From the NCBI RefSeq assembly GCF_002214185.1, contig NZ_CP022161.1:1116001-1180000 (forward strand): a stretch of 64,000 nucleotides of DNA, in the 5' to 3' direction. The notes beneath the pieces are model-generated. The model saw nothing but the letters and a program-made list of their open reading frames with translations. It searched no databases and was not told the origin of the DNA. Of the stretch, positions 36,842-45,486 are shown one piece after another. How positions within the stretch are numbered: the stretch's first letter is position 1; every line of letters begins with the position of its first letter. The position numbers were made by a program, and so were the translations under genes. The stretch is from Streptomyces capitiformicae. GTDB taxonomy: Bacteria; Actinomycetota; Actinomycetes; Streptomycetales; Streptomycetaceae.

Positions 36842-36938
36842 GCCGCTGACAGGCGCGTGACCCGCACCTTGCCGCTGGACGAGCGCGTGGCCCGTACCCC
36901 TCCGCGAGAGGCACGGGCACACGGCCGTACGACGTGGA

Positions 36939-37640
36939 TCAGCGGGTGGAGGCCCCGCGGCGCCGCATGCTGTAGTACACGGCACCCGCGCCGAGCGCGA
37001 CCAGGGCCGCCGCGAGCCCGGCGATCGGGCCGGTGTTCGAGGTGGCGCCGGTCTCGGCGAGATTGGAGTCGCCCTCGGGGGAGGGGATGTTGTTCTCGTT
37101 CGTGCCCGCCGGGGTGGTGTTCTCAGAGGCGGACGGGGAGGGAGACTTCTTGTTCTTCGAAGGCTCCTTCGAGGGCTCCTTGGAGGGCTCGTCGTCCGCG
37201 GCCTCCTCGGGGCTTTCCGAGGCGGCCGGCGGGGTGTCCGCCTTCTCGCAGGCCTCGGCGGGAGCGGTCAGGATCGGCAGGTCCTCGTCGACGTCCTTCT
37301 TCGCCTTGATGTGGACGCGGTACTCGGCGTTCGGCTCCCAGTCCTCGTCGAAGGTGATGGTGACACCCTCGGTGGTGGAGTTCTTGATCGTCCGGCTGCC
37401 GACCATGCGCAGGTCTGCCCCGTTGTTCTCCAGGTAGACGGTGACCTCGGCCTTGACGCCCAGCGGGTCCACGTCGGTCACGCGGATGACACCCTTGTCA
37501 CCGTCGCACTCGGCCACGGCGGAGAAGTCACTGATGCTGCTGGCCACGGCGCTGCCCGCGACACCGAGCACAAGTGCGGCGGAGGCGAGGACAACACCGA
37601 GGGGGCGCGAAGTTCGCGCGGTGCGGGGAGATATGGACAC
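36939..37640 (-). CDS. LAETG-anchored cell-wall surface protein
   Basis: The 233-residue protein has a signal peptide (LGVVLASAALVLGVAGSAVA), a ~100-residue folded region with one Cys pair likely (AECDGDK...PAEACEKAD), a PSKEPSKEPSK/SPS stalk, then sorting motif LAETG, a hydrophobic helix GPIAGLAAALVALGAGAVYY and RRR. LAxTG is the motif used by Streptomyces class E sortases. The GTG at 37640 follows GAAGGGC. A strong promoter is seen 83-110 bases upstream. Confidence 0.92.
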   Translation of the reverse strand: MSISPRTARTSRPLGVVLASAALVLGVAGSAVASSISDFSAVAECDGDKGVIRVTDVDPLGVKAEVTVYLENNGADLRMVGSRTIKNSTTEGVTITFDEDWEPNAEYRVHIKAKKDVDEDLPILTAPAEACEKADTPPAASESPEEAADDEPSKEPSKEPSKNKKSPSPSASENTTPAGTNENNIPSPEGDSNLAETGATSNTGPIAGLAAALVALGAGAVYYSMRRRGASTR

Positions 37641-37722
37641 GTTTGCCCTTCACGGGGAGCACAGGGGGGTGGGGGTGACGGAGGCGCCGCTGGAACAGCG
37701 GCTTCCCCATGTGCCACACAGG

Positions 37723-37750
37723 TTTATAAGCGCGCCATAAGTACTGTCAA
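37723..37750 (-). promoter_or_regulatory. strong housekeeping promoter of the LAETG protein gene
   Basis: On the minus strand, TTGACA (37750-37745) and TATAAA (37728-37723) are separated by 16 bases. This is the best -35/-10 pair in the window. The transcript would carry a leader of about 75 bases. Confidence 0.8.
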
Positions 37751-37835
37751 TCCGAAGAAGCGTGCGAGTGGCTGCTTTTGACCACTGATTGAGGGGCCCG
37801 TAGGTTTGACGCCCGTTCAACAACGCGCGCGGTCC

Positions 37836-38960
37836 TCAACTCTCCAGCCGCTCCAGGGCGTCCGGAACCTCTTCGATCCGGTCCACCAAGGCGATCCGGG
37901 CCTCCATCGAACGGCCTCGGGCCAAGGACTGGAGGAGCGGCCAGGTCGGGAGCTTCTCCGTCCAGTGGGCGCGGTTCACCAGGACCATGGGCGTGGGTTC
38001 GCCGCGGGACTCGTAGTAGTTGGGGGTCGCGTTGTCGAAGATCTCCTGAACGGTGCCGGCGGCGCCGGGCAGGAAGACGACGCCCGTGTTGGAGCGGGCG
38101 AGGAGGCCGTCCTCGCGGGTGGCGTTGGCGAAGTACTTGGCGATGTGGGAGGCGAACGGGTTGGGCGGCTCGTGGCCGTAGAACCAGGTGGGGATGCCGA
38201 CGGAGGTGCCGCCCTTCGGCCAGCGCGTGCGGACCTCGAAGGCCACGCCTGCCCAGTCGGTGATCGACGGCGTGAACTTCGGTGCCTTGGAAAGGAGTTG
38301 GAGGGCCTCGACGAGCATCTCGTCGTCGTACGGGGCCGCGTACGCCCCCAGGTTGGCCGCCTCCATCGCACCCGGGCCGCCGCCGGTGGCGACCGTGAGA
38401 CCCGAGCGGGCCAGGGTGCGGCCGAGGCGGGCGGCGCCCTCGTACGCCTCGGTGCCGCGGGCCATCGCGTGGCCGCCCATCACGCCCACCACCCGTGCCC
38501 CGACGAGGAGTTCGTCGAGCGCGTCCGAGACCGAGTCGTCGTGGACGGCGCGCAGCATCGAGGAGAAGACGTCGCGGTCGGCCTTGGTGCGCTGGAACCA
38601 GGTGTACGACAGGGCGTCCGGCGTCGCCTCGTAACCGCCCTCCGCCAGGGACGCGAAGAGCTCGTCGGGGGAGTACACGAGGCCGCGGTACGGGTCGAAG
38701 GGCAGGCCGGGTAGGGGCGGGAAGACCAGGGCGCCGTCCGCGCGGACCTTCGCCGCCGCGTTCTGCCGCATCGCACAGCCGAGGAAGACGGCGCCCGCCG
38801 TGTCCGTGGCGAGCAACTCCCTTGTACGGTCCGTCAGATCGACGGCTTGGACGCGGAACCCGGAGAGCGTGCCGCGCGCCGAGACGGTCGCGTCGAACTC
38901 CTCCAGCGTCTCGATCTCCTGGTCACCGTGGTGGGCCGCGTGGGCGGGCATTATCTGCAC
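37836..38960 (-). CDS. LOG-family (lysine-decarboxylase-like fold) protein
   Basis: The 374-residue protein has the nucleotide-binding segments GGHAMARG, TVATGGGPGAMEAAN and PGAAGTVQEIFDNAT. LOG enzymes cleave nucleoside monophosphates from cytokinin-type or other bases via a PGGxGTxxE motif; here the second glycine is alanine (PGAAGT), a feature of this long subfamily. An N-terminal ~120-residue region precedes the LOG domain. GTG 38960 or the in-frame ATG 38951 could start it; neither has a good ribosome site. Confidence 0.8.
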   Translation of the reverse strand: MQIMPAHAAHHGDQEIETLEEFDATVSARGTLSGFRVQAVDLTDRTRELLATDTAGAVFLGCAMRQNAAAKVRADGALVFPPLPGLPFDPYRGLVYSPDELFASLAEGGYEATPDALSYTWFQRTKADRDVFSSMLRAVHDDSVSDALDELLVGARVVGVMGGHAMARGTEAYEGAARLGRTLARSGLTVATGGGPGAMEAANLGAYAAPYDDEMLVEALQLLSKAPKFTPSITDWAGVAFEVRTRWPKGGTSVGIPTWFYGHEPPNPFASHIAKYFANATREDGLLARSNTGVVFLPGAAGTVQEIFDNATPNYYESRGEPTPMVLVNRAHWTEKLPTWPLLQSLARGRSMEARIALVDRIEEVPDALERLES

Positions 38961-38995
38961 CCGCCCACTCTAGGCACAGCACGTGCGGCGGGTGT

Positions 38996-39421
38996 TCAGC
39001 CCTCGATCGCCGCCGGGTTCATCCATACGACCTCCCAGGTGTGGCCGTCGAGGTCGTCGAAGGCGCGGCCGTACATGAAGTCCGGCATGTCCTGGACCTT
39101 GTCGGACGCGGTGCCGCCGGCGGCGACGGCCTTCTCGACCAGCTCGTCGACCTGCTCGCGGCTCTCCGCGCTCAGCGCGATCATCACCTCGCTGGTGCGC
39201 GTGGCGTCCGCGATCTCCTTCTTGGTGAAGGTCGCGTAGAACGGCTTGGTGAGCAGCATCGCGAAGATGGTGTCGCTGATCACGACCGAGGCGGCGTTCT
39301 CGTCGCTGAACTGGGGGTTGATCGCGTACCCGAGCTCCGTGAAGAACTTCTTCGAGGCGTCGAGGTCGTTCACGGGCAGGTTCACGAAGATCATCTGCTG
39401 GTAAGTCTGGCTCTGGCTCAT
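38996..39421 (-). CDS. VOC family (glyoxalase/bleomycin-resistance-like) protein
   Basis: The 141-residue protein begins with YQQMIFVNLPVNDLDASKKF and ends in GHTWEVVWMNP with beta-alpha-beta-beta-beta patterning. Only some usual metal ligands can be placed (the final Glu in WEVVW), so the reaction cannot be stated. The protein resembles the DUF/PhnB-like lactoylglutathione-lyase branch. The ATG at 39421 is preceded by GGGAGAGACC. Confidence 0.82.
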   Translation of the reverse strand: MSQSQTYQQMIFVNLPVNDLDASKKFFTELGYAINPQFSDENAASVVISDTIFAMLLTKPFYATFTKKEIADATRTSEVMIALSAESREQVDELVEKAVAAGGTASDKVQDMPDFMYGRAFDDLDGHTWEVVWMNPAAIEG

Positions 39422-39561
39422 GGCGAGGTCTCTCCCGGAGCTATGCGGTCCGTCATTGGTGTCGGTCCGTTCGGAGGGGTAGACCAGGGGCCGTCGCGGA
39501 ACTCATCGCCCCGCGCCGAATTTTTTCCTACGAGTTTTCCGGCGGCCTCAGGGACGGGCGG

Positions 39562-40839
39562 TCACGCGGCCATCGGCAGCGCCGCCAGCTCCGCGACCGT
39601 CCAGGTCAGCGGGCCGAAGACGGCGAGCAGGGCACTCGCGCGGAGCAGGGCTGCCCGGCGGGGCAGGGTGCTGGGCGCCCCCAGTCGCAGCAGCGCGGCC
39701 GTGGTGTCGGCGTGCGCCCGGCGGGCCTCGACGGCGGCCGTGGCGAGGGTGAGGACGGTGCAGCCGGCCACGACCAGCGCGCCCAGCAGGGTGAGCGGGC
39801 CGACCGTGGGGCGTGCGCCGGAGGACAGCGACACCATGGCGTACGCCCCGGAGGCCACCGCGCACACCACCCCGAGCGGCCGCCCGATGCGCCGGGCCTC
39901 GGCTTGGAGGATCCGCCCGGCGAGCAGCCGCAGCGCGCCCGGCTCCACGGCCTGGAGCAGCCACCCGCACAGATGGGTGAGCCCGGGTGCGGCGAGGATC
40001 AGCCCCAGCGCGGTGAGCAGCCAGCCGGCGAGGACTCCGGCGGGGCTGTCGGCGAAGCCACCGGGGAGGGTGAGGCCGGAGCCGGGGTCGGACTGCCCGG
40101 CGTACGTCTCGACGGCGAGACCGACGGCGAGGACGGCGATGCCCCAGGGGAGGCCGCCGGGGGCGGGACGCGGGGCCGGCGCCACGGCGGGAACCGGCGG
40201 TTCCTCGTCGGGGAGCTCGTCCTCCTCGTACCTCGACGCACCGGCCGGTGACGCGGCCCGCCTGCGGATGTCGAAGGTGTCGTATGCCATGAAGCGCGTC
40301 CGGAGTCCGGCGGGCCGGGGGGACCGGGTGCCCTTCGGGCGCAAGACCAGGGCCGTCGTCACGGAGGCGACGACCGGCACCAGGGAGAGCAGGGTGAGGG
40401 CGGCCGGCAGGGGCAGCGGTTGTCCGGCGGCGAGGACGTCGGCGGCGGCGCCGTCGAACGGCATGCCGGTCAGGTCGCCCCGCAGATGGAGGAAGAACAG
40501 CAGGGCGAGCAGGGAGCCGAGGGTGGTGGACAGGGCCGTCGTCACCGCCGAGACCGCCATCAGACGGCCGGGGCCCAGGCCGATCGCGGAGAGGCCGGGG
40601 CGCGGACGGGTGCCGGGGTCGGTGCGGGCGACCGTCACCGCGAAGTACACGGTGGCGGCGGCGGGCGCGGCGCACCAGAGCAGGCGGAGCGTCGAGCCGG
40701 CGGGGGCGTGCGGGTGGGACAGGGCGTGGCCGAGGGCGCACAGCAGCAGGAAGCCGGTGCCGCCGGAGGCCGCGGTGACCAGCAGGCGGCGGATCTGGAC
40801 GATCGGATGGGCCCGGCGGGCTAGGCGGAGAGCGAGCAC
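39562..40839 (-). CDS. ABC transporter permease-like membrane protein
   Basis: About 425 residues with roughly ten hydrophobic segments (LVTAASGGTGFLLLCALGHA, AALTLLSLVPVVASVTTALV, GIAVLAVGLAVETYAG, LAGWLLTALGLILAAPGLTH). A hydrophilic E/D/P-rich loop lies in the middle (RYEEDELPDEEPPVP). Overlapping the ATPase gene by 19 bases marks it as its partner. I chose the GTG at 40839 behind GGAGGAGG. The substrate is unknown; the layout suggests an export or mechanotransmission-type system rather than uptake, since no binding protein is present. Confidence 0.75.
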   Translation of the reverse strand: MLALRLARRAHPIVQIRRLLVTAASGGTGFLLLCALGHALSHPHAPAGSTLRLLWCAAPAAATVYFAVTVARTDPGTRPRPGLSAIGLGPGRLMAVSAVTTALSTTLGSLLALLFFLHLRGDLTGMPFDGAAADVLAAGQPLPLPAALTLLSLVPVVASVTTALVLRPKGTRSPRPAGLRTRFMAYDTFDIRRRAASPAGASRYEEDELPDEEPPVPAVAPAPRPAPGGLPWGIAVLAVGLAVETYAGQSDPGSGLTLPGGFADSPAGVLAGWLLTALGLILAAPGLTHLCGWLLQAVEPGALRLLAGRILQAEARRIGRPLGVVCAVASGAYAMVSLSSGARPTVGPLTLLGALVVAGCTVLTLATAAVEARRAHADTTAALLRLGAPSTLPRRAALLRASALLAVFGPLTWTVAELAALPMAA

Positions 40840-41582
40840 GCGGCCCTGCCTCCTCCCTCGGCGGCGGCCCGGCCTTCCCCGTCGGCGGCGGAGGGCAGGC
40901 GGACGGTCTTCACGCATCGCCCGTCGAGCAGGGACACCGTGCGGTCGGCGAGGGAGGCGATCTCGGAGTCGTGGGTGGCGAGGACGACCGTGATGTCGTG
41001 CGAGCGGGCCGCCGCGGTGAGAGTGCGCAGCACATGGGCGTGTTCCGTGCGGTGCAACGCGGCGGTCGGCTCGTCCGCGAAGAGCACGGTGGGCGTGGCG
41101 ACCAGCGCGCGGGCGACGACCACGCGCTGGCGCTCGGACTGCAGCAGGCCGTGCGGGCGCTTGCGGGCCGAGGAGCCGATGTCGAGGCGCTCCAGCCACT
41201 CCAGGGCGGCGGTCCTGGCGGCCCGGCGGCCGGTGCCGCGCAGCATCAGCGGCAGAGCCGTGTTCTCCCAGACGTTCAGCTCAGGGACGAGGACGGGCTC
41301 CGGGTCGATCCAGCCGAAGCGGTCGCGGCGCAGCCGCTCCCGGGTGAGGGGGCCCATGGTGTGCACCGGGGTGCTGTTGAACCACACCTCGCCCTGCCGC
41401 GGCACCAACTGCCCCGACAGACAGCGCAGGAGTGTGGTCTTGCCGCTGCCGCGCGGCCCGGTGACGGCGAGGATCTCGCCGTCCCGGACGCCCATCGACA
41501 CGCCTTGCAGCGCGGGCGAGCCGTCGTGCGCGTAGGTCAGACCACGTGCCCAGAGCACGTCGTTGTCCGGCGGGGCCACCAT
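40821..41582 (-). CDS. ABC transporter ATP-binding protein with degenerate signature
   Basis: The 253-residue ATPase has Walker A TGPRGSGKTTLLR, Walker B VLFADEPTAALHR and switch ATHDSE, resembling the LolD/MacB-type export ATPases. The usual LSGGQ signature reads LLQSERQRVVVARAL, lacking the two glycines that contact ATP in the dimer. ATPase activity may be weak or the motif may be compensated. The ATG at 41582 follows GAGGTG. It is co-transcribed with the permease gene. Confidence 0.85.
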   Translation of the reverse strand: MVAPPDNDVLWARGLTYAHDGSPALQGVSMGVRDGEILAVTGPRGSGKTTLLRCLSGQLVPRQGEVWFNSTPVHTMGPLTRERLRRDRFGWIDPEPVLVPELNVWENTALPLMLRGTGRRAARTAALEWLERLDIGSSARKRPHGLLQSERQRVVVARALVATPTVLFADEPTAALHRTEHAHVLRTLTAAARSHDITVVLATHDSEIASLADRTVSLLDGRCVKTVRLPSAADGEGRAAAEGGGRAACSLSA

Positions 41583-41783
41583 GGGCGTACACCTCGGTTC
41601 GGATCAGGAATTGCCGGGGGGAGTCCCCCGTCCGGGGGAACGAAGGCAGGGCCGATCGGTTACAGGGCACGCTAGGCAGGCAGGGTGGCGGGGGTCGGAC
41701 AGCACACGGCCCGGAACGCACCCATCTCACTCGTACGGGTGTATCCCGGGCCGTTTCAAACGCCGAGCGCCCTCAGCGAGAGC

Positions 41784-41868
41784 GGTCAGTTGAGCGCTGT
41801 CAGCTGTCAGCTGTCAGCTGTCGGTTGAGCGCCGTCAGCCGTCAGCCGTCAGCCGTCAGCCGTCAGAG
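41784..41868. repeat. seven-base tandem repeats CTGTCAG / CCGTCAG
   Basis: Two runs flank a copied TTGAGCGC word: three to four CTGTCAG units, then GTTGAGCG, then five CCGTCAG units. They lie just 3' of the aminotransferase gene stop in a 280-base non-coding gap. The two variants differ by one base. Replication slippage is the simplest origin. Confidence 0.85.
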
Positions 41869-43272
41869 GAGCGTCCACGCCTCCGTCAGGGTCGCGCGGA
41901 GTATCTGCTCGATCTCGTCGAAGGTCGACTGGTCGGAGATCAGCGGCGGGGCGAGCTGGACGACCGGGTCGCCCCGGTCGTCGGCGCGGCAGTAGAGGCC
42001 GTTCTCGAACAGCTTCTTCGACAGGAAGCCGTAGAGGATCCGCTCGGTCTCGTCGGCGTCGAAGCTCTCCTTCGTGGCCTTGTCCTTGACCAGTTCGATT
42101 CCGTAGAAGAAGCCGTTGCCGCGGACGTCGCCGACGATCGGCAGGTCGTACAGCTTCTCCAGGGTCGCGCGGAACGCGGCCTCGTTGTCGAGGACGTGCT
42201 GGTTGAGGCCCTCGCGCTCGAACAGGTCGAGGTTGGCGAGGCCGACGGCCGCGGAGACCGGGTGGCCGCCGAAGGTGTAACCGTGCAGGAAGACGTTGTC
42301 GCCCTTGTAGAAGGGCTCGGCTATGCGGTCGGAGACAATGCACGCGCCTATCGGGGAGTAGCCCGAGGTCATGCCCTTGGCACAGGTGATCATGTCCGGG
42401 ACATAGCCGAACTTGTCGCAGGCGAACATCGTGCCGAGGCGGCCGAAGGCGCAGATGACCTCGTCCGAGACGAGCAGCACGTCGTACTGGTCGCAGATCT
42501 CGCGGACCCGCTGGAAGTAGCCGGGCGGGGGCGGGAAGCAGCCTCCGGCGTTCTGCACCGGCTCCAGGAAGACCGCGGCGACCGTGTCCGGACCCTCGAA
42601 GAGGATCTGCTGTTCGATCTGGTCGGCGGCCCAGCGGCCGAAGGCCTCCGGGTCGTCGCCGAAGAGCGGCGCCCGGTAGATGTTGGTGTTCGGCACCTTG
42701 TGCGCGCCCGGGACGAGCGGTTCGAAGGGGGCCTTCAGGCCCGGCAGGCCGGTGATGGACAGGGCGCCCTGCGGGGTGCCGTGGTAGGCGACCGCCCGGG
42801 AGATGACCTTGTACTTGGTCGGCTTGCCGGTGAGCTTGAAGTACTGCTTGGCGAGCTTCCAGGCGGTCTCGACCGCCTCGCCGCCGCCGGTGGTGAAGAA
42901 GACCTTGTTCAGATCGCCGGGCGTGTGGGAGGCGATACGTTCCGCCAGTTCCACGGCCTTCGGGTGGGCGTAGGACCACACAGGGAAGAAGGCCAGCTCC
43001 TGGGCCTGCTTGAACGCGGTCTCCGCGAGCTCGGTGCGGCCGTGGCCCGCCTGGACCACGAACAGCCCCGCGAGACCGTCGAGGTACCGCTTGCCCTTGT
43101 CGTCGTAGATGTACGTGCCCTCGCCCCGGACGATCGTGGGGACCGGGGAGTTCTCGTACGAGGCCATGCGGGTGAAGTGCATCCACAGGTGGTCGTACGC
43201 GGTCTTGCTGACGCTGCTGACGTCCTTGGCGGCGTTCGGAGTCTCGGTGCTCACGGCTATCGGGTTCCCCAC
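41863..43272 (-). CDS. class III (omega/putrescine-type) aminotransferase
   Basis: The 469-residue PLP enzyme has GEGTYIYDDKGKRYLDGLAG, VFFTTGGGEAVETAWKLAKQ, VLLVSDEVICAFGRLG and the PLP lysine in TCAKGMTSGYSPIGA. Together with the Lrp and aldehyde dehydrogenase genes it matches the S. coelicolor set implicated in putrescine/polyamine breakdown. The start is uncertain: GTG 43272 overlaps the Lrp gene end by 16 bases, while GTG 43254 begins just after its stop codon. It is co-transcribed with the Lrp gene. Confidence 0.9.
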   Translation of the reverse strand: MGNPIAVSTETPNAAKDVSSVSKTAYDHLWMHFTRMASYENSPVPTIVRGEGTYIYDDKGKRYLDGLAGLFVVQAGHGRTELAETAFKQAQELAFFPVWSYAHPKAVELAERIASHTPGDLNKVFFTTGGGEAVETAWKLAKQYFKLTGKPTKYKVISRAVAYHGTPQGALSITGLPGLKAPFEPLVPGAHKVPNTNIYRAPLFGDDPEAFGRWAADQIEQQILFEGPDTVAAVFLEPVQNAGGCFPPPPGYFQRVREICDQYDVLLVSDEVICAFGRLGTMFACDKFGYVPDMITCAKGMTSGYSPIGACIVSDRIAEPFYKGDNVFLHGYTFGGHPVSAAVGLANLDLFEREGLNQHVLDNEAAFRATLEKLYDLPIVGDVRGNGFFYGIELVKDKATKESFDADETERILYGFLSKKLFENGLYCRADDRGDPVVQLAPPLISDQSTFDEIEQILRATLTEAWTLL

Positions 43273-43772
43273 ATGTAGGTCTGCTTCTTCAGCTTCAGAT
43301 AGACGAAGCTCTCGGTGGACCGCACGCCGGGCAGGGTCCGGATGCGTTTGTTGATCACTTCCAGGAGGTGGTCGTCGTCCTCGCAGACGACCTCCACCAT
43401 CAGGTCGAAGGAGCCCGCGGTGATCACGATGTACTCGACCTCCTGCATGGCCGTGAGCGCGTCCGCCACGGGATCGAGGTCGCCGTCGACGTTGATGCCG
43501 AGCATCGCCTGACGTCTGAAGCCCACGGTGAGCGGGTCGGTGACGGCGACGATCTGCATCACGCCCTGGTCGAGCAGCTTCTGGACGCGCTGGCGCACGG
43601 CCGCCTCCGAGAGGCCGACGGCCTTGCCGATCGCGGCGTACGGCCGGCGGCCGTCCTCCTGGAGCTGTTCGACGATGGCGAGGGAGACGGCGTCCAGCTG
43701 AGCGCTGCCGTTCCTGGACTCCTTCGAGTCCCTCTGCTCTGCGCTTCTACTTGCCACGACCTCACTGTGCAC
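43257..43772 (-). CDS. Lrp/AsnC family transcriptional regulator
   Basis: About 171 residues with an N-terminal winged helix-turn-helix (AIGKAVGLSEAAVRQRVQKL) and a RAM ligand domain (EYIVITAGSFDLMVEVVCED). It lies divergent from an aldehyde dehydrogenase gene and upstream of an aminotransferase gene, so it probably senses an amine or amino acid and controls both. The start is uncertain: TTG 43793, GTG 43772 and GTG 43757 are in frame. Confidence 0.9.
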   Translation of the reverse strand: MHSEVVASRSAEQRDSKESRNGSAQLDAVSLAIVEQLQEDGRRPYAAIGKAVGLSEAAVRQRVQKLLDQGVMQIVAVTDPLTVGFRRQAMLGINVDGDLDPVADALTAMQEVEYIVITAGSFDLMVEVVCEDDDHLLEVINKRIRTLPGVRSTESFVYLKLKKQTYMWGTR

Positions 43773-43805
43773 GACGTCTCGACAGTTCCGCAAGGCCGAA
43801 TCGAT

Positions 43806-43843
43806 GAAATTCGTTGTTTACTGGCTTGCAACTTACGGATTTC
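43806..43843. promoter_or_regulatory. candidate Lrp operator
   Basis: GAAATTCG (43806-43813) and CGGATTTC (43836-43843) form a near-perfect inverted repeat (7 of 8) separated by 22 bases in an unusually AT-rich patch, between the divergent Lrp and dehydrogenase genes. The spacing fits two dimers bound about three helical turns apart. Confidence 0.45.
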
Positions 43844-43867
43844 GCAGCGATGAGGGTGTCGGGGGTG

Positions 43868-43895
43868 TTGAAAACGTGGGGCTGCGGACTAGGGT
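43868..43895 (+). promoter_or_regulatory. promoter of the aldehyde dehydrogenase gene
   Basis: TTGAAA and TAGGGT are separated by 16 bases, about 50 bases before the GTG start. The position just downstream of the candidate Lrp operator suggests activation or repression by Lrp. Confidence 0.6.
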
Positions 43896-43945
43896 GGTGT
43901 CTCAAGGAATGGACACCCAGGACACCCACATCTGGAGGGTCGGCA

Positions 43946-45385
43946 GTGAGCACCGAGCTGCGTCGTCTGCGCAACTACATTGATGGCGAATTCCGTGACG
44001 CCGTCGACGGACGGACCACCGAGGTGGTCAACCCAGCGACGGGCGAGGCCTACGCCACCGCGCCCCTGTCCGGCCAGGCCGACGTCGACGCGGCGATGGC
44101 CGCCGCCGAGGCCGCGTTCCCGGGCTGGCGGGACACGACCCCGGCCGAGCGCCAGAAGGCACTGCTGAAGATCGCCGACGCGTTCGAGGAGCGGGCCGAG
44201 GAACTCATCGCGGCCGAGGTGGAGAACACGGGCAAGCCGATCGGGCTCACCCGCTCCGAGGAGATCCCGCCGATGGTCGACCAGATCCGCTTCTTCGCGG
44301 GCGCGGCCCGGATGCTGGAGGGGCGGAGCGCCGGCGAGTACATGGAGGGGATGACCTCGATCGTCCGCCGTGAGCCGGTCGGCGTCTGCGCCCAGGTGGC
44401 GCCGTGGAACTACCCGATGATGATGGCGGTCTGGAAGTTCGCGCCGGCCATCGCGGCGGGCAACACGGTCGTACTGAAGCCGTCGGACACGACCCCCGCG
44501 TCGACCGTGCTGATGGCGGAGATCATCGGCTCGATCCTGCCGAAGGGTGTCTTCAACGTCATCACGGGCGACCGGGACACGGGGCGTCTGATGGTCGAGC
44601 ACCCGATCCCGGCCATGGCGTCCATCACCGGCTCCGTGCGGGCCGGTATGTCGGTCGCCGAGTCCGCGTCCAAGGACCTCAAGCGGGTCCACCTGGAGCT
44701 GGGCGGCAAGGCGCCGGTCGTCGTCTTCGAGGACACTGATGTCGCCAAGGCCGTCGAGGACATCTCGGTGGCGGGCTTCTTCAACGCCGGGCAGGACTGT
44801 ACGGCCGCGACGCGCGTCCTCGTCCACGAGTCCATCCACGACGAGTTCGTGGCGGCGCTCGCCAAGGTCGCCGCCGAGACGAAGACCGGGCAGCCGGACG
44901 ACGAGGACGTGCTGTACGGGCCGCTCAACAACCCCAACCAGCTCAAGCAGGTCAGCGGCTTCATCGAGCGGCTGCCCGCGCACGCCAAGGTCGAGACCGG
45001 GGGACACCAGGTCGGTGAGAAGGGGTACTTCTACGCGCCGACCGTCGTGTCCGGGCTGAAGCAGGACGACGAGATCATCCAGAAGGAGGTCTTCGGGCCG
45101 GTCATCACGGTTCAGTCGTTCGCCGACGAGGCCCAGGCGGTGGGCTGGGCGAACGGGGTCGAGTACGCGCTCGCTTCGTCGGTGTGGACCAAGGACCACG
45201 CGCGGGCGATGCGGATGTCCAAGGCGCTGGACTTCGGGTGCGTGTGGATCAACACGCACATCCCGCTCGTCGCGGAGATGCCGCACGGCGGCTTCAAGAA
45301 GTCCGGGTACGGCAAGGATCTTTCGGGGTACGGGTTCGACGACTACACGCGGATCAAGCATGTGATGACGTCGCTGGACGGGTAG
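43946..45385 (+). CDS. gamma-aminobutyraldehyde-type dehydrogenase
   Basis: The 479-residue NAD-dependent enzyme has WNYPMMMAVWKFAPAIAAGN, the catalytic Glu in LELGGKAPVVVFED and Cys in NAGQDCTAATR. Closest by pattern to PatD/PuuC-like enzymes that oxidise 4-aminobutanal from putrescine to GABA. The GTG at 43946 follows TGGAGGGTC. The in-frame extension to 43814 crosses the promoter. It is divergent from the Lrp and aminotransferase genes. Confidence 0.92.
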   Translation: MSTELRRLRNYIDGEFRDAVDGRTTEVVNPATGEAYATAPLSGQADVDAAMAAAEAAFPGWRDTTPAERQKALLKIADAFEERAEELIAAEVENTGKPIGLTRSEEIPPMVDQIRFFAGAARMLEGRSAGEYMEGMTSIVRREPVGVCAQVAPWNYPMMMAVWKFAPAIAAGNTVVLKPSDTTPASTVLMAEIIGSILPKGVFNVITGDRDTGRLMVEHPIPAMASITGSVRAGMSVAESASKDLKRVHLELGGKAPVVVFEDTDVAKAVEDISVAGFFNAGQDCTAATRVLVHESIHDEFVAALAKVAAETKTGQPDDEDVLYGPLNNPNQLKQVSGFIERLPAHAKVETGGHQVGEKGYFYAPTVVSGLKQDDEIIQKEVFGPVITVQSFADEAQAVGWANGVEYALASSVWTKDHARAMRMSKALDFGCVWINTHIPLVAEMPHGGFKKSGYGKDLSGYGFDDYTRIKHVMTSLDG

Positions 45386-45420
45386 CACCCGCTCCGCGGG
45401 AGAACCGTGAACGGGCACGG

Positions 45421-45461
45421 CCCCGCGCCCCTTCGGGGCTGCGGTCCTTCGGGGCGCGGGG
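45421..45461. terminator. terminator after aldehyde dehydrogenase
   Basis: An 11-bp stem CCCCGCGCCCC / GGGGCGCGGGG surrounds a shorter alternative hairpin (CCCCTTCGGGG). This double structure is a common dispersed terminator type in Streptomyces. Confidence 0.75.
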
Positions 45462-45486
45462 TGGTGCATTGGGTCGTGGAGGCGGC

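Noticed and set aside
38495..40993. 832-residue plus-strand open frame
   Set aside because: R/P-rich translation antisense to the LOG, VOC and permease genes, without any motif.
41784..41868. CRISPR array
   Set aside because: Seven-base units repeat head to tail with no spacers, and no cas gene is present.
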